The notes under the pieces are model-generated. The model saw only the letters and a list, made by a program, of their open reading frames with translations. It was not told the DNA's origin and ran no database searches. From assembly GCA_015183035.1 (NCBI GenBank), contig JACZZP010000004.1, forward strand, positions 1,798,001 to 1,862,000: DNA of 64,000 nucleotides. The letters are read 5' to 3'. Of the stretch, positions 9,805 through 19,595 are shown piece by piece; position 1 is the stretch's first letter; each line of letters begins with the position of its first letter. The stretch comes from Meloidogyne chitwoodi (taxonomy: Eukaryota > Nematoda > Chromadorea > Rhabditida > Meloidogynidae). The position numbers and the translations under genes were made by a program.

Positions 9805-11400
9805 TTAATTAACATCCAACGGTGCTTGATTTTCAGGAATTAAAGATGTAAAGAAAGCCTGAAATGTACCCCAGAAAATACTCCAAGCACTATTTGCAGC
9901 AGGAGTAATTTGTTCAGCAGTTGGTGGTCCATTATGAATTTCCTGTTGTTGTGCATTTTGTGCCTAAAAGTAAAAAAGGCAATTAATAATTATAAAAATT
10001 AATTCCAATAGAATGGAAACATTTTGGTATTTCTAAAATAATCCCTAAAAATAAATATAGTATTTAGAAATTAAAAATAAATCACAAGTCAACTGTTAAA
10101 TGTGCTCATCATAAACATTCTAAAATTTTATTAATACCCAAGTACATGATGTTTATTTATAAAAATAAGCATAATTACCTCTCTAACAACTTCTCCAGCC
10201 ACTGCTCCAGCAACCCCCTCCCTCGCTCGTTGTTGTCTTCCTCTCCGAGCATTGACAAACCAAAAAATTCCAACCATTACAAGAACAAAAATAAAACGTT
10301 CAATCGATGAATACAAAAAAAGAACCATTGCCAACAAAGCAAAACGAATTGATTTATATATAAGGTCCAAAAAGTCTGGGGCAGCACGATTGGCTTCGTT
10401 GTTCTGTTGCACATTAGCGACTAAAGGCATTTGAGGGGCTACTTGCTGAATAGGCGGAAATTGTTGATTGCCAAAAGTGGCAGCATTTGAGAACTAAAAA
10501 CATAGTTTTTAAGAATATTAATTTAAAAAACCTGAGCAAAAACAGCCTGTTGAGCAAAGGCTGCCTGACTTAGAGGATTCCACATTGGCCATTGACCATA
10601 AGGCATTACGGCAGCATTCTGATACAAAGGCATCAGTTGGGCAACACTAAAAATTATAAATGTCTATTAAATAATTTAAAAACTGAATACTATTGCTGAT
10701 AAGCATTCATCCATGCCTGATGTTGATCTTGTTGTTGAGTTGGATAAAAATTGTTTGTTGGAAAAGGCATTGCCATTGGAATACTGCCAACATTATCCAC
10801 TTGAACTTGCGAACTATTTTGTCCGTTACTAGAGTAATTTTAATGTTATAATGTTTAATAGATAGAATAAGAATTATAAAAGGGAAAGTTAAAGTCTCCG
10901 GTACCTATTTCAGAAACTTAAAAAGACTATGGAAATGAAAAAATCATTTAACTCATTAAAAATTAGGATTGAGTAGTAGTCTAACCATAAATTACCTTAA
11001 AGAACTACTGCTAGTATTACTCGTTGTAGCTGTAGGCCTGTGTCTAACACTTGAAGAAGCAATATTTCCAGTATATACCATATGGATAACTTGTTTTTCA
11101 AGCTGTTCATCAGGAGAGCGTGGAATTCCATCTCTCTGTTGTTTTAGAACATCTTTAACTGTTTGTTCATTTTTAAGACAATGACCAGCATAAATAAGAC
11201 GTTGACGCTCAGGCTCCTTTAAGATTAAAAACATGAACAAAATTTACCACAAAAAATATTACCGGATTAAAGTCACAAATTTGTGTCAAATGTTCCTTCA
11301 ATTGAAGAACAGTCCAGTTTGGAATACACTCAATATTGTAGTCAGAAAATGTTTGTAAAGCACAACGAATCGTCAATTGTATTTTTTCTTGCTGTGACAT
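9805..11400 (-). CDS. HERP (HERPUD1/2-like) ubiquitin-like ER membrane protein
   Basis: Six exons (11400-11263, 11216-10996, 10828-10691, 10646-10532, 10493-10179, 9963-9805) join in phase to about 361 residues, close to the usual length of HERP proteins. Residues 1-80 form a ubiquitin-like fold (IQLTIRCALQTFSDYNIECI, WTVLQLKEHL, RQRLIYAGHCLKNEQTVKDV). A Ser/Thr-rich and Gln/Asn/Pro-rich linker follows. Near residues 225-300 a segment like the HERP membrane region appears (FLDLIYKSIRFALLAMVLFL, then FIFVLVMVGIFWFVNARRGRQQ). The C-terminus is acidic/aromatic (SAWSIFWGTFQAFFTSLIPE). HERP proteins sit in the ER membrane and help the HRD1 ubiquitin ligase complex clear misfolded proteins. The next gene, transcribed divergently, encodes Derlin-1, a partner in the same complex. 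A good 3' splice site (ttatttttag, complement near 11442) precedes the ATG by about 40 nt and could be a spliced-leader acceptor. Confidence 0.9.
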
Positions 11401-12073
11401 TTGACTTGAATTTGTTTAATCTTCTTATATTTTAAACGTTTCTAAAAATAATTTAAAAATAAAAGTTAATAAAATATAAAATGTCAATCACTTAATCCAA
11501 TATTTAATAAATTGAAAGAAAAATTGTTAGAGGCCTATGTATGTAGATCGATTAAAAAGGAGAAATGTTTGTGTATTAGAAATGACTGTTTGGACACTTC
11601 TATAATTTTTATATAATTGTGAATCACAAAGGATGAAGACAAAGAAAAAATATATTTAATTGAATACGTATATTTATTCTCAAATGATAAGCTAATGGTT
11701 GCTTAGCGCCAGCTGCAGATGCTTTAAAAATAATCTACGTTTAGTAATTAGCGAAATGTTAAAAGACTAAATTATTAAAATATCGAAAAGAAACAAAATA
11801 TACGAAAGGCCAAAGACAAAGAAAAAGATTTTAGATATTTTGAAATTATTTTCATTTGTAGCTATTATGAAATTGATTTTTAGAAATATTTACACTTAGA
11901 TTTCTTTGCATCGATTTACATTATGAATTGCAGCGTGTAAAATAAGTTTCACACGTAGACATAATTTTTAGAAGTTTTATTTCCTTTTAAGAATTAATTC
12001 TTTTGTTTTAATTTAAGTTTTTTTAATACTTTTATTGTCTTTTTTCCACTTTTATTTTAAATTTTCGCTAAAA
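11401..12073. promoter_or_regulatory. shared intergenic region of divergent HERP and Derlin genes
   Basis: 673 bp separate the two start codons of the divergent ERAD genes, so any promoter here may serve both. It is AT-rich with an island near 11700-11760 (gcttagcgccagctgcagatgc). ACGT cores, which bZIP factors can bind, occur in gaatacgtat (about 11662-11671), tctacgttta (about 11734) and cacacgtag (about 11950-11958). None matches the full unfolded-protein-response element TGACGTGG/A, so regulation by XBP-1 or ATF6 is only a hypothesis. Confidence 0.5.
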
Positions 12074-13450
12074 ATGGGCGATTTTGGCGAATGGTATCGG
12101 TCGATACCTTTAATCACTAGGTATTGGTTTACTGGTGCAACTGTGATTCCGTTGATGGGCCGCTTTGGATTATTTAGTCCATATTTAATGCTTTTAGACT
12201 TTGAATTATTTTTCTACAAATTTCAGGTTTTTTATATTTTTTATATTAAAATTTAACTTTAAATTGTTAGTTATGGAGGCCATTGACAGCACTCTTTTAT
12301 TATCCAGTTACACCACAAACAGGATTTCATTGGCTTTTGATGTGTTATTTTCTCTACAACTACTCAAAAGATACAGAAACGTCAGTTTATGATGGAAGAC
12401 CAGCAGATTATTTATTTATGTTAATATTTAATTGGATCTGTTGCACGGTAATTTTTTTATTGAAATTAAAACAGAATTTTTGCAGTAGATCTAAGTCAGA
12501 ATAACATTTATTTTTGTTTATGATGTAAAATAATATTCTCTTGGCTCTTAGTTGTTTGTTATCATTATTTTTTATATTTTCAGATAATTTGTTTTGTCTC
12601 TGAAATTTATTTTCTTCTGGAACCAATGGTTTTGAGCGTACTCTATGTTTGGTGTCAATTTAATAAAGATCGAACAGTTTCTTTTTGGTTTGGAATGCAA
12701 TTTAAGGTTTCTTTATTTATCCGATAATATATTAATTTTTTACTTTTTAGGCAATATATTTACCTTGGGTTCTTGTAGCCTTTAATATGGTTCTTCGTGG
12801 AGGAGGGATTAATGAACTTATTGGCATTCTTGTTGGTCATACATATTACTTCCTTGCTTTCCAATATGCTCTCGATTATGGTGGTTCAGTGATTATTAAG
12901 ACTCCACAATTTTTGTAAGTATTGAACGAAATTACTTTTATTAAGATTAAAAAAGTTGATTTTATACTAATTGGAAATACGTTAAATGAATTTATCATTT
13001 TGTGATTAAATTGAGAGGGTTTAAAATTTGGACAATCTAATAGATAAATTATTTTTATTTAAATTACGTAATTGCTTTTGTAGTTAAGGTGGATAGTGTT
13101 TAGGACGTGGGGTTTTAATACCGCAAGAACCAGCGATACAGGAAGTATTTCAAATCCTGTATATCCTAGATTCCTTGCTAAAATAATATTTGAAGTTTGA
13201 GAGGCAAATCTTTATATGGATTTGTTCTCTAGGATTCTAAATTACATTTTCTAGTTTGATAAAAATAAATATTTCTTTTCAAAATGTTTTTATAATTTCT
13301 TTTTTTAGATATAATTATCTTCCAAATCGAGTCGGTGGATTTTCTGGTTTTGGAAATGTTCCACAAAGTAGAAGCTCAACCAATCGCGGACCAGCTGGAG
13401 GAGGCCATGACTGGGGTAGAGGACGAGAACTTGGAGCAGATCAACAATAA
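12074..13450 (+). CDS. Derlin-1 (ERAD channel rhomboid pseudoprotease)
   Basis: Five exons (12074-12226, 12271-12447, 12584-12706, 12751-12914, 13309-13450) join in phase to 252 residues, the normal size for Derlin-1. The N-terminus MGDFGEWYRSIPLITRYWF is diagnostic, followed by LWRPLTALFYYPVTPQTGFH, DGRPADYLFMLIFNWICCT, VSFWFGMQFKAIYLPWVL and GGGINELIGILVGHTYYF. These are the six-helix Der1 domain with the WR motif and the GxxxG-like helix. The C-terminus (YLPNRVGGFSGFGNVPQSR, then GGGHDWGRGRELG) is the cytosolic tail, which ends in GADQQ and not in a clear SHP box. Derlins are inactive rhomboid homologues that form part of the retrotranslocation channel with HRD1 and p97. It is the apparent orthologue of the C. 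elegans Derlin-1 gene (cup-2). The fourth intron carries a decayed tRNA-like sequence. Confidence 0.95.
13084..13170 (+). repeat. decayed tRNA-like sequence in a Derlin intron
   Basis: The stretch ggtggatagtgtttaggacg resembles a tRNA A box region, and atttcaaatcctgt resembles a B box with its paired T-stem side (acagga ... tcctgt). A GGATA/TATCC pairing resembles an acceptor stem. Anticodon-arm pairing is poor, so this is not a functional tRNA gene. It is probably a tRNA pseudogene or SINE relic and looks closest to a tRNA-Glu-type template. Confidence 0.4.
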
Positions 13451-13644
13451 TTGAAATAATTATTGGTATTTTTTTAATAATGTTTTTTTTTTGGATTTTT
13501 GTGAAAGTATTTATAATTAAAAACAAAATTTTTTTTTAATGAAGAATATTTATATTTGTACATAATGAGAGAGAATTGTTTAAAATAATGTGTCATCTTT
13601 TGTTATTTAATTATTTCTTTGTGAGATCCCTCTTTATATATTGA

Positions 13645-15976
13645 CTAGTTTATTATTGATAATGAAGAGGATGTTGTAGGCCTAATAGTAATTTCTTGTT
13701 CTTCATTTTTTATATTCTGAATTCTAAACATAATTAAATTTAAAAAAAAAATAATTAAAAATAAACCTTGATATGTGCATTTTGCCTTCTTAAATCAGAT
13801 TTTATTAAGGCAGTTAAAATGAAACCAACAAATAAAAAGGCAGATAATATTAAATTACACCATAAAATAGATAAATCGTGAATAATCTTTTTTTAAAAAT
13901 AATTAGTTAAAATTATCAAAAGAATAATATTTTGTGTTTTATCACCTTTCCCATTCCAAATGTCATTGCAATTCCAAATGCTTGAGCTGAACCATTTAAA
14001 AGACCTGAAGTTGTCCCTTCTGCAATTGGAAAAGTTAATTCTGCTGCAAATTCAAATCCAAGTGGGAGATAACCAGTCATAAAAAATCTTTAAAAAAATT
14101 ATTTAATTTTAATATATAAATTAACCCAAGAGCTATTGCAATTAGAAAAATTGTCCAAAGTGGCCATTTAGCTAATGTAAATGTAAATATAATCATTCCA
14201 AGAAAAGAAAATAAATAAACAGTTAATGTTGTTATTCTTAAATAAAAAATATTAATAAAATTAAGATTTATTGTGAGGCTAATTTAAAAGATTTTCTTTT
14301 TCCAAATAAGTTAGTTTCATCAATATTAGAATAATAATTGAAAAATTTTTCAAACTTAAAATGATGCCATTTATCAAGAATATAACCACAAATAACTGAA
14401 CCAAACATTCCACTAACAACAATTAATAAACCAATTGTACCAGTTGCTTTTTGTTCTCCTTCATGATAAAAAAGTATCATTTGACTTAAAAGTGTAGAAA
14501 TTGCATAAAAAACACCAACATTTATTCCTTAAAATTAATTATTAATTAATTAATTAATTTAAATTATAATTACCATAAGTAATAAGTAAAAGAATATAAT
14601 TTCCATTTTTTAAAAGATTTTTTATTGAATGACAAAAATTTCCTTCTTTAGATTCATTAATTGCTTGCATTTGAGCATTTGAAGGTGGAAGAGGTGGTTT
14701 TTCAACAAAGAATAAAGAAATAAAAAGAAAAATAATTGAATTAATAACAGCAGAAATTAAAAAAAGTAAGCTTAATTGAAAGCTTATAGTTTCATTATTG
14801 CCTGGTTGAACAATCATTGGAGGAAGAATAAATCCAATAGCAATACCTAACTTTAATAAATTTTGGGGAATTTATTTTAAATTTAATTTTAAAAAAAGAA
14901 AAGTGTTGGTAAGACTCTTACAGAAATATTCAGAGAAAATATTTTTTTAAAATCTTTTACCTGATTTCCAAAAACACCAGCAGCACAAGCAGTAGATACT
15001 TGTTCAGGACCAAACCAAACAGCAGCTAATCTTGGAGGAATTCCCAAAATAAAAACTTGGGAAGAACCAACAATCTAAATAAAATATATTTTTTATTTAA
15101 ATATATTTTAAAAAATATTATTTATTTACTGTTTGTGCAATAAATGTTAACCAAAATCTATCTAAAAATTAAAAATAATTTTTAATTAATAAAAATTAAA
15201 TACCTGGAGTTGTTGTTAAAATTTTTAACCAAGCACCAAAGCAATTGCCAAAGGCACCAATCATAACAGAAGTTCTAAGACCATATTTGTCCAAAAACCA
15301 ACTAAAATTAAAATAAAATTTAATAAAAAAATTATTTAATTTTATTTATTTATTTACCTTCCAGGGAAAATCAGAACCTTAAAAAAATAAAATTAAATAA
15401 ATTCAAATAAAAAATAATTAAAATAACCATATAAGTAAGCATAAAAATCATTGAAGTCCAATCTACAGTCGAATATTCAACATTATAATAAGAATGAATA
15501 ATATGTGCTATTATGCTATATTCTAATAAAAAAGATTAAATAATTTTAAAAATAAAATATACTTAAAGGTCAAATAAAAATAAAATGGCATTAAACATTA
15601 AAAATTCCTTTTTTTTTATTAAATATTTTAACCAATTTTTAAATATTATTATTTAAAAAATTACCTATCCATTGCATTGCATTTGAGGCGGAAAGAAAAA
15701 TAAACCTTTAAAAAAATACTTTTAATTAATTAAATAATTTTAAATAATAAAATTATATACTAACATTATAAGCATAGCATATCTTCTTAAATAAATTTTA
15801 GTTCTTTGTTGTTGTGAAGAATATTGTTGTTCTCTATTATTATTATTATCTATAACAACAACACCATTAATTGTATTTCTTCCATTTTTCTCTGTTCTTT
15901 TATTTTGTTCTTTTTCTGTTAAATGTCGTTTTGCTGCAGTTTCTAAATCACTGTCTTCATCTGTACTGTTAGACAT
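13645..15976 (-). CDS. FLVCR-type (SLC49) major facilitator transporter
   Basis: A multi-exon minus-strand gene with twelve or so hydrophobic helices. It starts [20 protein letters not shown] with a long polar N-terminus (Asn-rich [15 protein letters not shown]), then [11 protein letters not shown], [26 protein letters not shown] and a motif of the type [44 protein letters not shown] and [13 protein letters not shown] are close matches to FLVCR1/2. The mid-loop [11 protein letters not shown] and the end of the last helix [17 protein letters not shown] also fit. FLVCR proteins move haem and/or choline and ethanolamine across membranes. The gene converges on Derlin-1 with 194 bp between stops. 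Introns are short and exons small. The start is the first ATG of the 78-codon first exon. Which substrate this copy carries cannot be told from sequence. Confidence 0.88.
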
Positions 15977-18480
15977 TATTTTTTATTTTATTAGATGTAT
16001 TTTAAATTTATAGATGTATTTTCTTTTTTAAAAAAAGTTCTGAAAATTGAAAAAAGCATTAACTGATAATAATGGAGAGACAATTCACCGAATGGAAAAT
16101 TTAAATTTTATTCTAATTAAATATCTATTGAAATTATAAATTAAAATATATTTATTTATAACACTTTAAATGAAATAAAAGTTTAATAAAACAAAAATTC
16201 ATTTGACTAACTTATTTCATTAAAATGCAGGCAGTGATGGGAAAGTTCCAAAATTTCCATTGGAACTAGTTCCAAAACTTGTTTTTGAATTTTTCAGTTT
16301 CAGTTCTGGAACTATTGTGGGGTTAGGAACTAGTTGAAATTCCAGAACTGGTTCCAGTTCCGGAACTGGAACTCCCATCACTGTTTGTAGGTTAACAAAT
16401 TATTTAATAAAATTGTTTAAAAATTATAAAAACTTACGAAATTTTTAATGAATTTAGCTAATAATATAAATAATATTTATAAAAATTTCTCAATTTTATA
16501 AACTATTAACCTTAATTGAGTGGCTAAAAAATCAATTTAAATTAAAAATAAATACGCGACTTTAAAAAATAAATAAAAATATAAACTAAAAACAGTCTGG
16601 AACTTGACAAAAAAATTTTCTTTTAAATATTTTCTTCTGATAATTTTAAGAAAAATTTCAAAGTGGCACTTAAAACAATTTTTATTTACAAAATAGCAAT
16701 GATTTTTTGTTTGTTTTTTGTGTTAATGTGTGCACCCAACAAAATTGAAAATTTTTGTTAAAGTTAATAAATAAATAAATAAATATTATAATATTTAAAT
16801 AAAAAGAAATAAAAGTTTTTTTTGCAAAATTAAATTCTAAAAAGCTAAAAATAATTAGTAGAAAAGTACCCAATAATTAATTTTTAAACTTTTTTTTTCA
16901 TTTCCGAATTCCTTAAATCAGCAAAAATAAAAATAGAGAGGAAAGTGATTTAAATATTAAAATATCTTAAAAATTATCTTTTACAGTTACCATCCCCCAA
17001 GGATCATTGATTAAACAAAAAATTATCTTCTGATAGTAAGAATTAAAAAAATATATTTGTTATATTAAAATTGGAAAAAAATATTTTAATTGAAAAACAA
17101 ACTTTAAAAATAACTAATAAAAAATTATTAGTTATTTTTTAAAAAATAATAAGATGAATGACATTTTTAAATAAAAATAAGTAGAACAATAAAATAAAAA
17201 ATATTTATTTATTGCTTTTCATGACAAATAAATAAAAAATACCAATTAAAAATTTTAAAAATAAATATATTTTTTAAATTTAAAACTCACAAAAAAAATA
17301 AAGAAAAATTTTTTTTAATAAATATTTTGTCCTTAAATTTATTTGAAAATTATAAATTAATTTTTTCATAAATATTTCAAAAATTGCTTAAATAAATAAA
17401 ATTAAAGGAGAGAATATTTAAAGTAAAATAATTAAAAAATTTATTTTAAAAATAAAAAGCGCAAAATAAATAAAAAGAATTTAATTTTATTTAAAAAACA
17501 AGAAAAAATTATTTTTAATTGATTCGTTTTATTTATGAATTTATGAGTTGTGTTAATATATTTTATTTTAATAAGAGTGAAAAAAAAGGAAAAGAAAAAT
17601 AATTTTTAAATAAATAATTGAATTTTATAAAATGTTCATTTTTGTTATCAATATAAATAAATAAATAAATAAATAAATAAATACAAAATTTTGATTTTTT
17701 GATAAAAAAAGAAAAAAATTATTTATTTATTATTGACACGTGTTTAACATTTTAGTAGTAAAAAATTGCTTTTTTTAGAAAAAAAAATAAAAATTACTAA
17801 GTTATTTAATTAGTAATCAAATAAATAAATTAATTTATTAAAGAAATGTTATTTATTAAAACTTAAATTTTAATAAATAAAAAATGTTTAAAAAATAATT
17901 AAAATATAAAAAACTTTATTAATAAAAATTTAAATAAATTTATTTATTTTTAATTTTTTTAACCTTAAAAAATAAACTTTAAATTTTTTTATTAACAAAA
18001 TTAAGAATAAATTAATTATAATTTTTACGCTTCTTTCTCTTTTTTATTTATTATAAAATGACAAAGCTACCTCTTTTGTATATTTATTGGTTAATAAAAT
18101 AAATTATTTTTAAGTAAAATAAACTTCTTTAAAATTTTTTTATTTTTTTAATAAATAATTTTAATAAAATTAATTAAAAAAATAAAAATAAAATTTTTGC
18201 TTAAATTTTATTAAATAAAAAAATAATAAAATTAACCGGAAATAAATTATTGAATGATTATTTTTAATAAAAAAGAAAAATATAAAAGAATTTTATAACA
18301 AAAAAAGAGAAAAAAAATCATTTGAGCAAAAATCCATTAAAATCTCAACATTTGATATATCCAAAAAGAAAAGTAATTAATTTTATTTATTTATTTGTTG
18401 GCAGAGATTAAATATTTAATAGAGTTTAATTAATAAATAAAAGTATTTTCTTTTAATTAAAAGAAAATGTCAAAAAATTA
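15977..18480. other. AT-rich gene-free region
   Basis: It contains the likely 5' flank of the FLVCR gene, one foldback element (16232-16383) and long AT-only runs, including an (aaat)n tract near 17655-17685. Open frames here are low-complexity and unsupported. Confidence 0.55.
16232..16383. mobile_element. 152-bp foldback element with CAGTGATGGGA ends
   Basis: The left end cagtgatgggaaagttcc is matched by the right end ggaactcccatcactg as an inverted repeat. The interior is dominated by the words ggaact and agttcc in both orientations (for example ggaactagttcc), so the whole unit can fold into one hairpin. CAGTG-type ends and a possible 8-bp duplication (aatgcagg versus tttgtagg, partly decayed) suggest a non-autonomous hAT-like element. 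Confidence 0.65.
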
Positions 18481-18660
18481 AATTAAAAAATATATATAAT
18501 TATTATTTTCTTCAATTAATAAATAAACATATTTTATAAAACAAAAATTATTGATAAGACTATTTTATGATATAAGTAATAAGGGAACAAATTTTGAAGG
18601 AAAATTATAAATTAATACATACCTAATTTATTATTATTATTTATTATACAACAATTTTTC
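18480..18660 (-). pseudogene. decayed copy of the 3' end of the large gene at 22751-27656
   Basis: This segment aligns base for base, with scattered substitutions and small deletions, to 22840-23000. Shared blocks include ttattgataag, tttgaaggaaaat, ttattattatttattata and cttcaattaat. In the intact gene this is the exon encoding LLIYKNFPSKIVSLL and LINNFSFKKYAYLLL. Here the frame is broken by deletions and an early stop, so it is a pseudogene fragment lying about 4.3 kb away in the same orientation. Confidence 0.75.
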
Positions 18661-18671
18661 TAATTGTTCTT

Positions 18672-18955
18672 ACGTACTATCACTCAATGTTGTTGTTGCA
18701 GCCATGTTTTCCTCTGTACTAGCGACAGCATTTATTTTAAGATAGTATGAGAAGTCCACCTTTGCAGCGCTCCGATAAATAGAAGCAGCATCAGCTGATG
18801 TAGTAGAGGCCGTGGATCTCACAAATCCAAAAGAAACATCTTCAACACCAACTTTTCCAGACTTTAAAATTTAAAATTTTTAAATTCTATAAACTAAAAA
18901 TACCTTCCGATCAACTTCAATCTCCGTTATGGTGTTAGGTCTGACCCATCCAAAC
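18672..18955 (-). other. exon pair of an unrecognised or partial coding sequence
   Basis: Two exon-like blocks on the minus strand are joined by a short GT...AG intron (about 18903-18865). Block one reads VFGWVRPNTITEIEVDRK. Block two reads SGKVGVEDVSFGFVRSTAST, then TSADAASIYRSAAKVDFSYY, and continues to TLSDST before TAA near 18672. Base composition is far less AT-rich than the surroundings, which supports former or present coding function. No start exon is visible, and upstream (to the right) the sequence runs into degenerate repeats and the retroelement. It may be a truncated host gene or a captured fragment. I do not recognise the family. Confidence 0.35.
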
Positions 18956-19042
18956 ACAGAAAGTATTTAAGTTATTTATGAATAAATCTATGCTTTTTTG
19001 TAATTTTTATGCTTTTTTAAATTTTAGTGTTGATATTTTGGA

Positions 19043-19140
19043 TTCGATCTACAGGGTAATTCGATCAAAAGGGTTTCGATCTATAGGGTAATTCAATCTA
19101 TAGGGTGCGATCTATAGGGTTTCGATCTATAGGGGTGATC
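19043..19140. repeat. degenerate tandem repeat of TTCGATCTATAGGG
   Basis: Six imperfect copies of ttcgatctataggg, some followed by an extra taa, stand side by side (ttcgatctacaggg, ttcgatcaaaaggg, ttcgatctataggg, ttcaatctataggg, gcgatctataggg, ttcgatctataggg). They abut the downstream edge of the retroelement. Read on the minus strand, the purine-rich tract aggaggaagaataaatttgg lies just before them, as a polypurine tract would. Confidence 0.75.
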
Positions 19141-19163
19141 CCCACCAAATTTATTCTTCCTCC

Positions 19164-19590
19164 TCACACTTTCTTCTCGTGTCTCTTCGTTTTCTCCTCC
19201 TCCCATTTTTGTTTATCTTCTTCGTCCAGCATGTCCTCCCATAACTTTCTAATCTTGCGCGAATCCTTATAATTCCAATACACTTTCGACTCATGCTCCC
19301 ATAATTGCCAGCCTAATTCAAAATTTGTTTGTCCTTCCGCTTTTTTATTTACTTCCATTTCCTCTCGTTTCTTCTTTTCTTCTTCTTCAATTTCTAGCTT
19401 TTTCTTCTCTTCCTCCTCTCTTTTTATCTTTTCTTCCTCCTCTTCCTCTTCCAAGCGTTTTAATTTGTCCATTAACTTTTTCTCGAGGAACCTGTTTTCA
19501 GTTCCTTCCTTTTCCTCACTATTTTCTTCATACTTTTCTTTTTCCTTTGCTACCTCGCCTTGCGCTTCTTTTCCATCATCTTCCCAAGTT
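19164..19590 (-). CDS. coiled-coil frame downstream of the retroelement integrase
   Basis: This open frame is shifted relative to the integrase frame and is strongly charged. It runs through Glu/Lys-rich text (KLKRLEEEEEEEKIKREEEE and EIEEEEKKKREEMEVNKK) predicted to form a coiled coil, and ends with LGWQLWEHESKVYW, LWEDMLDEEDKQKWEEE and a basic tail. It overlaps the last codons of the pol frame. It may be the continuation of the long post-integrase extension after a frameshift, or a separate accessory frame. I do not recognise it as an envelope or Gag protein, since no membrane segment or zinc knuckle is visible. Confidence 0.4.
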
Positions 19591-19595
19591 CTCTT

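Noticed and set aside
11950..11958. cacacgtag as an unfolded-protein-response element for HERP/Derlin
   Set aside because: It has only the ACGT core and misses the flanking bases of the TGACGTGG/A consensus, so it was not annotated as a site.
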